Origin: Thermoplasma sp. Kam2015
Lineage (GTDB): Archaea; Thermoplasmatota; Thermoplasmata; Thermoplasmatales; Thermoplasmataceae
NCBI RefSeq assembly: GCF_003205235.1
Contig: NZ_QJSM01000003.1
Coordinates: 1-40,502 of the forward strand
Direction of reading: 5' to 3'
Length of the DNA: 40,502 nucleotides
Shown: piece by piece, positions 35,468-40,502 of the stretch
How the letters are laid out: every line of letters starts with the position of its first letter
Position numbering within the stretch: the stretch's first letter is position 1
Notes under the pieces: model-generated
The model's input: only the letters and a program-made list of their open reading frames with translations
The model's database searches: none
Told to the model about the DNA's origin: nothing
Program-made: the position numbers and the translations under genes

Positions 35468-36670
35468 TTAGAATACAGGGATCTTGCCTTCGACAAACTG
35501 CATAGTCAGATCCGATATGTGGGCAATTCTGTCGTCAACGAGATTTCTTATGTTGTTCTTGTGCTTTGAATGATCAACGTTCCCCTCATATATGACCTGT
35601 ACGCTTGCCACATGTGGATCGTCTATGGGCCTACCTATCTGCGAAACTATCCTGACCAGTACTTCAGCGATGTCGTTGCCTTCCTCCTTCACTATATCGT
35701 TCGCTATCTTGTTTGACAGAACGTTATAGAGCTTTCCCACGTGCGTGACCGGGTTCTTTCCTGCGGCAGCCTCCATGCTCATGGCCCTGTACGGTGTTAT
35801 CAATCCATTGACTCTGTTTCCCCTTCCTACTGATCCATCATCGCCGTTCTCCATGGACATGCCTGTGACCGTAAGATATCCAACGGCCTTGCCATCTTCC
35901 TTTATATCCGCGGTATTTATGAAAACCTTTACCTCCTTGTCGGTGTATTCAACAGCGTTGTCCAGGACGAGCTGCTTAAGTTCATCCTTTATATTGAAGT
36001 ATTCGTCGGCATCGTGGATGTATTTATCCACCATTGCTGCCGCCACAGTCAGGTTTATAGTGTCCTTCTGCCTGAATCCCATGACCTTGATATCATAGCC
36101 AACCATGGGCATCTTCTTCTTGAGCTCTCCATTAAGGTATTTCTCCGTATTCAGAACCATGTTTTCAGTTTCTGACAGAGGTGCAAAACCAACCCCGAAT
36201 GATGTGTCGTTGGCCTCAAGCTTCTTTGTGTCGTAGACCTCCACAAGATCAACGGACCCCTGGCCTATCCTTGAATCTATCATGACATCTGCGTCAACGT
36301 CCAGGTGCTTGAAATGTTCTCTGAGATAGTCTCTGGCAGCCTTTATCGTTATAGATTTGAACGGCACACGGTCATTGCCAACCTTGGTCGTTGCCCTTCC
36401 ACTGAGAAGTATATAAGTCGGCTCCAGAACAAGCCCACCTCCATACTTGGGTGCCGACTGCCCGCCGACGACCTCAACCTGATCCGTGTTGTGGTGCAGG
36501 ATCCTACCGTAGTGCTCTATGTAATATTTTGATAGGGATCTGCTAACTGCCTCTGCAATACCGTCTGCAACGCTATCTGGATGCCCGATACCCTTCCTCT
36601 CCACTATTTCAACTTCTTTCTTTGGAGTCGGTATCTGGTGCAGCTCCTCGACTGAGATATTTCTCTCCAT
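35468..36670 (-). CDS. mat: S-adenosylmethionine synthetase, archaeal type
   Basis: The enzyme makes S-adenosylmethionine from methionine and ATP. The 400 residues match the archaeal MAT family, which differs from bacterial MetK. Signatures are EIVERKGIGHPDSVADGIAE near 20-40, HHNTDQVEVVGGQSAPKYGG near 58-78, DSRIGQGSVDLVEVY, SVGRGNRVNGLITPYRAMSM and AAGKNPVTHVGKLYN. GAGGTTA gives a weak Shine-Dalgarno site and CCATATTTATGG at 36689-36700 lies about 25 bases upstream as the TATA region. It is single-gene, with a clear terminator, and divergent from purH. Confidence 0.97.
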   Translation of the reverse strand: MERNISVEELHQIPTPKKEVEIVERKGIGHPDSVADGIAEAVSRSLSKYYIEHYGRILHHNTDQVEVVGGQSAPKYGGGLVLEPTYILLSGRATTKVGNDRVPFKSITIKAARDYLREHFKHLDVDADVMIDSRIGQGSVDLVEVYDTKKLEANDTSFGVGFAPLSETENMVLNTEKYLNGELKKKMPMVGYDIKVMGFRQKDTINLTVAAAMVDKYIHDADEYFNIKDELKQLVLDNAVEYTDKEVKVFINTADIKEDGKAVGYLTVTGMSMENGDDGSVGRGNRVNGLITPYRAMSMEAAAGKNPVTHVGKLYNVLSNKIANDIVKEEGNDIAEVLVRIVSQIGRPIDDPHVASVQVIYEGNVDHSKHKNNIRNLVDDRIAHISDLTMQFVEGKIPVF

Positions 36671-36688
36671 AATTAACCTCTGGATAGT

Positions 36689-36700
36689 CCATATTTATGG
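36689..36700 (-). promoter_or_regulatory. TATA region of the SAM synthetase gene
   Basis: CCATATTTATGG, with CCATA and TATGG inverted around TT, is centred about 25 bases before the ATG at 36670. Confidence 0.5.
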
Positions 36701-36753
36701 TTTATTAAATGTTTTGTAAGCAAATTCCAAATATTACGGCATCTGAAAATAAT

Positions 36754-36783
36754 ATTACTATTAGTAATTAGAACAATATTTAT
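36754..36783 (+). promoter_or_regulatory. purH promoter with a palindromic operator candidate
   Basis: ATTACTA at 36754-36760 and TAGTAAT at 36762-36768 form a 7-1-7 inverted repeat directly upstream of AATATTTAT at 36775-36783, the TATA box 26 bases before the purH ATG. The repeat covers the usual position of the TFB recognition element, so it may bind a regulator. A match by chance in AT-rich DNA is possible. Confidence 0.5.
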
Positions 36784-36804
36784 GCCCTCCGTTGAATAAC
36801 ACCC

Positions 36805-38280
36805 ATGAACTTCCTCATAAGTGTTTATGACAAGACTGGCCTGATCGATTTTCTCTCGAGCATAAAGAGCAAGATCGATCTGGTATACGCAACATCCGGT
36901 ACCTACAGATCGCTCGGAGGCTTGGGCCTGAAACTTCATGAGACATCTGAGATAACCGGCTTCGAGGACCTTCTAGGTGGAAGGGTAAAGACGCTTCATC
37001 CGATGCTGTACGCCGGCCTTCTATACAGGGACAGGAATGATGGAGACCAGATAAAATTCGATGTTGTCATATCAAATCTATATCCATTCAGTACTGATAT
37101 GAAGAGCGAGGACGAAATGATAGAGAACATCGACATTGGCGGCGTTTCGCTGACCAGGGCAGCCGCGAAGAACTACAGGAACATACTGATACTGACTTCT
37201 CCTGATGACTATGCAGCAGCCGCTAAGGTGATCAACTCCGGATCCATACCGGAAGAATACAGAAAGAGAATGGCCATGAAGGCCTTCATAAGGATGGCCG
37301 AATATGATGCGAAGATACATGAGGGCCTTTCAAGGGTTTTCGGCATGGATCCAGATTCATACGCTGTCATAGGCCATGATGGAGAAAAGTTGAGATATGG
37401 TGAAAACCCGGATCAGGAAGGATATCTGTTCATGAATAGTGCGCATGTCGGTGTGGCAGGGGCAGAAAAGCTCAACGGAAAAGAGCTTTCATACAATAAT
37501 ATACTGGATGCTGATTCGGCCTTCGAGACCGCGCTTGAGTTTCAAGATCCTGCAGTGGTTGTCATGAAGCATAACACACCCTCTGGCGTGGCGCAAGACG
37601 GCGACATAGTGGCTGCCTTCAGGAAGGCATGGGATGCCGATTCTGAGAGCGCATACGGTTCTGTGATAGCAGTTAACAGAAAGGTCACGGAGGAACTGGC
37701 CGCTGCCATGAAGCCTTACTTCATAGAGGTTGTTCTTGCTCCGGACTACGAAGATAAGGCGCTGGATCTGCTCAGAAAGAAGAAGAACCTCCGTGTTCTC
37801 AGGGTGAACTGGCAGAGGGACACAAGGCTGCGCATAAGGTCAGTATCGGGAGGATTTCTGGCTCAGACACCGATGCATGCCTCCATTGATGCATCTTCCC
37901 TCAAGCTAGTTACGGAGAGATCCGCCGATCCGAAATCGCTGGAGGATCTATTGTTCGCATGGAAGGTGGTGGCCAGATCGAGAAGCAATGCTATAGTATT
38001 CGCGAAGGATCTGGTGACAACCGGTATAGGTGCCGGTCAGACCTCAAGGGTGGAGGCAGTTAGGATAGCTGCGCAGCGTGCCGGTGATCGTTCAAAGGGA
38101 TCAGTGATGGCCTCTGATGCGTTCTTCCCGTTCCCTGATAGCATCGATGTGGCAGCAGATGCTGGAATAAAGGCCATAATCCAGCCAGGCGGATCAATAA
38201 GGGATGATGAAGTTATAAAACGCTGCAACGAGCTCGGAATACCCATGTACTTCACAGGAAAAAGAGTGTTCCTCCATTAA
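36805..38280 (+). CDS. purH: Bifunctional AICAR transformylase / IMP cyclohydrolase
   Basis: PurH carries out the last two steps of IMP synthesis. The 491 residues show the N-terminal cyclohydrolase domain (LISVYDKTGLIDFL, GGRVKTLHPMLYAGLLYR, IDIGGVSLTRAAAKNY) and the C-terminal transformylase domain (LRYGENPDQEGYL, MKHNTPSGVAQD, TTGIGAGQTSRVEA, SDAFFPFPD and the final AIIQPGGSIRDDEVI). Many archaea use PurP and PurO instead, so this bacterial-type gene may have been acquired. Base and codon use look like the surroundings, so any transfer is old. The promoter is divergent from the SAM synthetase gene. Confidence 0.96.
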   Translation: MNFLISVYDKTGLIDFLSSIKSKIDLVYATSGTYRSLGGLGLKLHETSEITGFEDLLGGRVKTLHPMLYAGLLYRDRNDGDQIKFDVVISNLYPFSTDMKSEDEMIENIDIGGVSLTRAAAKNYRNILILTSPDDYAAAAKVINSGSIPEEYRKRMAMKAFIRMAEYDAKIHEGLSRVFGMDPDSYAVIGHDGEKLRYGENPDQEGYLFMNSAHVGVAGAEKLNGKELSYNNILDADSAFETALEFQDPAVVVMKHNTPSGVAQDGDIVAAFRKAWDADSESAYGSVIAVNRKVTEELAAAMKPYFIEVVLAPDYEDKALDLLRKKKNLRVLRVNWQRDTRLRIRSVSGGFLAQTPMHASIDASSLKLVTERSADPKSLEDLLFAWKVVARSRSNAIVFAKDLVTTGIGAGQTSRVEAVRIAAQRAGDRSKGSVMASDAFFPFPDSIDVAADAGIKAIIQPGGSIRDDEVIKRCNELGIPMYFTGKRVFLH

Positions 38281-38305
38281 AATTTATAATTATAAATCAA
38301 AAATT

Positions 38306-39061
38306 TTATTCTCCCTTGAAAACAGGTTTCCTCTTTTCCTTGAATGCGGTGAGCCCCTCCTTAGCATCCTTTGTTCTGAACGTAAGCGCAAACTTTTCCT
38401 TCTCCATCTCGTAGCCCTCCCTTCTCGTATAGGTCATCACTTCTTTTATATATCTGACTGAAACTGCAGGTTTTTCCGCCAGATCCCTGGCCAACTTTAT
38501 GGCCTCATCAAGATAGTTTTCAGATACCATATTCACTATTCCATGCGAAAGGGCCTCCTTTTCATCTATCACACGCCCGGTCAGAGCAAGATATTTTCCA
38601 TAAGATGGGCCGGCCAGATCTATTATCCTTTGCGTTCCGCCGAAACCGGGCATTATACCGAGGCCAACCTCAGGAAATCCATACTTCGTATTAACGTCTG
38701 ATATGCGAAAATCGCATGCAAGCGCCAGCTCAAAGCCTCCACCAAGCGCATAGCCATGGACAGCCGCGATAACTGGTTTTTCATAGGTCGCTATGCTGTT
38801 CATAACATTCTGGCCCAGATCCGAGAAATGATAGGCGGCCCGGTCATCCATCGTCAGAAAGTTGTTTATGTCAGCTCCAGCGGAGAACGCACGGTCACTT
38901 CCCCTCAGAACAACAACTTTCCCAGATTCCCTGATGGCCTTCTCCACCTCGTCCAGGACATCAATGGTGAGGGGATTTAAAGGATTCTCCCTCTTTATCT
39001 GTACAATTCTTACATTGCCTTCATCCTGTATCTTTATCTCCCTATAAACCTCATCAGACAT
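38306..39061 (-). CDS. Enoyl-CoA hydratase (crotonase family)
   Basis: This crotonase-fold enzyme of 251 residues probably hydrates enoyl-CoA in fatty- or amino-acid breakdown. The oxyanion-hole strand SAGADINNF, the GYALGGGFELALACDFR helix with one catalytic glutamate and FPEVGLGIMPGFGGTQR with the second are all present; both glutamates support hydratase activity. The C-terminus shows the typical SVRYIKEVMTYTRR helices and a final FKEKRKPVFKG. It converges with purH. IS fossil D ends close to its start, so its promoter may have been altered by the insertion. Confidence 0.93.
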   Translation of the reverse strand: MSDEVYREIKIQDEGNVRIVQIKRENPLNPLTIDVLDEVEKAIRESGKVVVLRGSDRAFSAGADINNFLTMDDRAAYHFSDLGQNVMNSIATYEKPVIAAVHGYALGGGFELALACDFRISDVNTKYGFPEVGLGIMPGFGGTQRIIDLAGPSYGKYLALTGRVIDEKEALSHGIVNMVSENYLDEAIKLARDLAEKPAVSVRYIKEVMTYTRREGYEMEKEKFALTFRTKDAKEGLTAFKEKRKPVFKGE

Positions 39062-39164
39062 ACAGCACCTCCATCATATATCCGCCCATCGCTTGAGCTC
39101 CGGATCCTCCTGCCTCAACGATCGGCATCTGGCTCTATGAATATATTTCGTACAAGCCCAATGC

Positions 39165-39315
39165 GGAAATCTCCACAGGCATATTTTCGGATCTCATCGA
39201 TCCTACTCAAGTACCACGCCGCTTGCTTTTTGCGGAGGATACAGAGAAGAAAACAGAAAGACAATTTATAAATCTTTCCAAATGAGAAGTCCGTAAGTCT
39301 TGTATCAGAAGAGAG
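39165..39315 (-). mobile_element. IS fossil D: inverted copy of the tnpB 3-prime end
   Basis: The minus strand aligns with fossil A over more than 140 bases. CTCCACAGG at 39171-39179 and GGATCTCATCGATCCTACTC at 39189-39208 are nearly identical to the reverse complement of 2221-2255, and GACAATTTATAAATCTTTCC at 39260-39279 matches A near 2148-2167. Further along the minus strand, toward 39130, a degenerate reading resembles VEISALGLYEIYS, an alternative TnpB-like tail. Stops and frame changes show it is inactive. It faces fossil C about 150 bases away. Confidence 0.65.
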
Positions 39316-39466
39316 AATTCTATTACTAAATGGAAAATTATCTGATCTTGACGATCTTTCCCACGGTTTCGAATTCTATGGGGTGAAATTGAAAATAACC
39401 GCATGAAAAGCTTGTTGTCCATGATCACATGCTTTTATAGAAAAGTCAGGATATTGAGGGAATCTG
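39316..39466. other. Gap between the two facing IS fossils
   Basis: No gene or family likeness was found on either strand. It could be further decayed IS sequence. Confidence 0.35.
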
Positions 39467-39637
39467 TAAAACTCCCACCTTCGGGGAGGAGATGCACGAA
39501 ACACTCAATGGATATATTTATAAACGAGCCTCCCAGGTTTTTATCCTCCACGATAACCAGATAGTGTGATACTCGATCGCGATGTTGTCAGCTACGCTTT
39601 TTTAGATCAGGAATCTCGATCCTTTCAGAGATGAGAG
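39467..39637 (+). mobile_element. IS fossil C: tnpB 3-prime end beside a living IS607 element
   Basis: It aligns with fossil A from TAAAACTCC (A 2103) through CCTTCGG, AGGAGATGCACG, ATATTTATAAA, ATCCTCCACGATAACCAGA and ATCAGGAATCTCGATCC. An open frame at 39560-39634 encodes a short tail with LDRDVVSY and LDQESRSF, like DRDVNAA and NQEA of TnpB. CTCCC (39472-39476) can pair with GGGAG (39484-39488). The intact recombinase gene starts about 60 bases beyond. Confidence 0.65.
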
Positions 39638-39694
39638 GGTTTTAACTGTTTATGGGAATATTTATATATAGTTATATATTGTTATGCAATATAT

Positions 39695-40279
39695 ATGGGT
39701 AAAATATACACAATCAGGGAAGCATGCGATATACTGCAGATAGATGCAACCACATTAATGAGATGGGATCGTGAAGGAAAAATACACTGCATAAGATTAT
39801 CAAATAATTTCAGGAGAGTACCAAAGAAGGAAATAGACAGAATATTGGGAATAAAAAACAATAGAGTAGATGCAGTATATGCAAGGGTATCATCAAATGA
39901 CCAGAAGAATGATTTATACAATCAGATAAACAGATTAAGATCATCATATCCCGATGCTATTGTATATTCAGATATAAGATCAGGATTAAAGTTCAACAGA
40001 GAGGGATTCAATGAATTATTGAATAGAATAGAGAACGATGAGATTAATAATATTTACATTACACACAAGGATAGACTGGCAAGATTCGGCTTTGATTTAA
40101 TAGAAAGTATATGCAAAATGCATAATACAAATATTATAGAAACAGATGGCAATGAAATATTATCAGCCAACGAGGGGCTCACAATGGATTTGATATCCAT
40201 AATAACATCGTTCTCAACAAGACTGTATGGATTGAGGTCACATAAAATGAAAAACATACTGGGGGCACTAAAAGAATGA
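39695..40279 (+). CDS. tnpA: IS607 TnpA serine recombinase
   Basis: This transposase inserts the element by serine-recombinase chemistry with little target preference. The 194 residues begin with a MerR-like winged helix (YTIREACDILQIDATTLMRW, then IHCIRLSNNFRRVPKKEIDR) and continue with the catalytic domain: YARVSSNDQKNDLYNQINRL with the nucleophile S66, SDIRSGLKFNREGFNELL, and ITHKDRLARFGFDLIE with the catalytic arginine. The N-terminal DNA-binding domain is the reverse of ordinary resolvases and is typical of IS607. All key residues are present, so it appears functional. It overlaps tnpB by the bases ATGA. Confidence 0.93.
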   Translation: MGKIYTIREACDILQIDATTLMRWDREGKIHCIRLSNNFRRVPKKEIDRILGIKNNRVDAVYARVSSNDQKNDLYNQINRLRSSYPDAIVYSDIRSGLKFNREGFNELLNRIENDEINNIYITHKDRLARFGFDLIESICKMHNTNIIETDGNEILSANEGLTMDLISIITSFSTRLYGLRSHKMKNILGALKE

Positions 40280-40502
40280 GCCATTTATGGAAATCCAAAG
40301 GTGATAAAAGAACCATCTCATTTTATTATAATCCAGATGATAATATTATAAAATATCTAGAGGATATGAGGGATCTAATAAATAAGGCTATAATAAATGC
40401 ATACTCGATAGCCAAATCCAACAACAATGAACTGCCATCCCCCATTACCCTTAGAAGATCATTAAAGAAATATTATGATAACAATATTGATTACGCCAAA
40501 CA
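40276..40502 (+). CDS. tnpB: TnpB (IS607-type RNA-guided nuclease family), N-terminal part only
   Basis: The frame starts on ATG at 40276 overlapping the tnpA stop and is open to the window edge (75 codons). The beginning is MSHLWKSKGDKRTISFYYN, and helical NIIKYLEDMRDLINKAIINA and TLRRSLKKYYDNNI follow. It resembles the N-terminal part of archaeal TnpB, but the RuvC catalytic residues are outside the window. TnpB proteins are guided by a short RNA from the 3-prime end of their own gene. Its high AT content matches the adjacent recombinase. Confidence 0.8.
   Translation, partial: MSHLWKSKGDKRTISFYYNPDDNIIKYLEDMRDLINKAIINAYSIAKSNNNELPSPITLRRSLKKYYDNNIDYAK

Larger units (their letters stand above)
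39640..40502 (+). mobile_element. IS607-family insertion sequence, left end and start of tnpB, cut by the window edge
   Basis: A serine-recombinase gene directly followed by tnpB, overlapping by four bases, is the hallmark IS607 layout. Both frames are open as far as seen and are more AT-rich than the surrounding genes, a sign of recent arrival. The left boundary is not certain: the AT-rich TATATATA sequence at 39653-39693 may be the left end and promoter. No terminal inverted repeats are expected in this family. Confidence 0.8.

Overview
The window looks like a piece of a Thermoplasma chromosome, most likely T. acidophilum or a very close relative. The evidence is an archaeal information-processing set (DNA polymerase D large subunit, XPD helicase, Nob1, aIF6, ribosomal proteins eS19, eL31 and eL39, PDCD5), a bacterial-type PurH, heavy use of AGA/AGG and ATA codons, and many genes with a TATA-like box centred about 23-27 bases before the ATG, the pattern of leaderless archaeal transcripts. 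The 620-residue XPD with four spaced cysteines matches what I remember of the T. acidophilum enzyme. The species call is from memory, not from a search.

Layout. 1-2041: an acetyl-CoA-synthetase-like gene cut by one in-frame TAG, then an insertion-sequence fossil. 2483-3741: D-aminoacyl-tRNA deacylase and Tsr3 in a two-gene operon. 3746-7182 (minus): a tight three-gene operon of a PLP enzyme, a DUF1611/DgcN-like P-loop protein and a PP-loop protein resembling MurL. 7325-10284: an aldo/keto reductase, a second IS fossil, then a thiolase with its DUF35 partner. 10285-12526: a sequon-rich membrane protein, an ACT/HTH-type regulator, an EncFtn-type ferritin and a hemerythrin-domain protein. 12753-16791: polymerase D large subunit plus GPN-loop GTPase. 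16863-22486: TPR protein, ValRS, Nob1, DUF99, an unknown protein, a 43-residue C2H2 zinc-finger protein and an SCP2 protein. 22446-24083: CTP synthase. 24357-28055: a three-gene operon joining a formate-dehydrogenase-type catalytic subunit to sulfhydrogenase beta- and gamma-like electron-transfer subunits. 28213-29643: an MFS transporter. 29800-31900: ribosomal and translation genes. 32036-39061: PyrE, XPD, an Ard1/RimI acetyltransferase, SAM synthetase, PurH and a crotonase. 39130-40502: two more IS fossils in opposite orientation and the start of an apparently intact IS607-family element (serine recombinase plus truncated tnpB).

The least ordinary items are: (1) the PLP / DUF1611 / MurL-like operon, which could be an unrecognised D-amino-acid or N-acyl-amino-acid pathway; (2) four scattered degenerate copies of one tnpB 3-prime end, some able to form a hairpin; (3) an encapsulated-ferritin homologue with no encapsulin beside it; (4) the formate dehydrogenase / sulfhydrogenase hybrid operon; (5) a tiny zinc-finger gene heading the DUF99 operon. 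No rRNA, tRNA or CRISPR array was seen.
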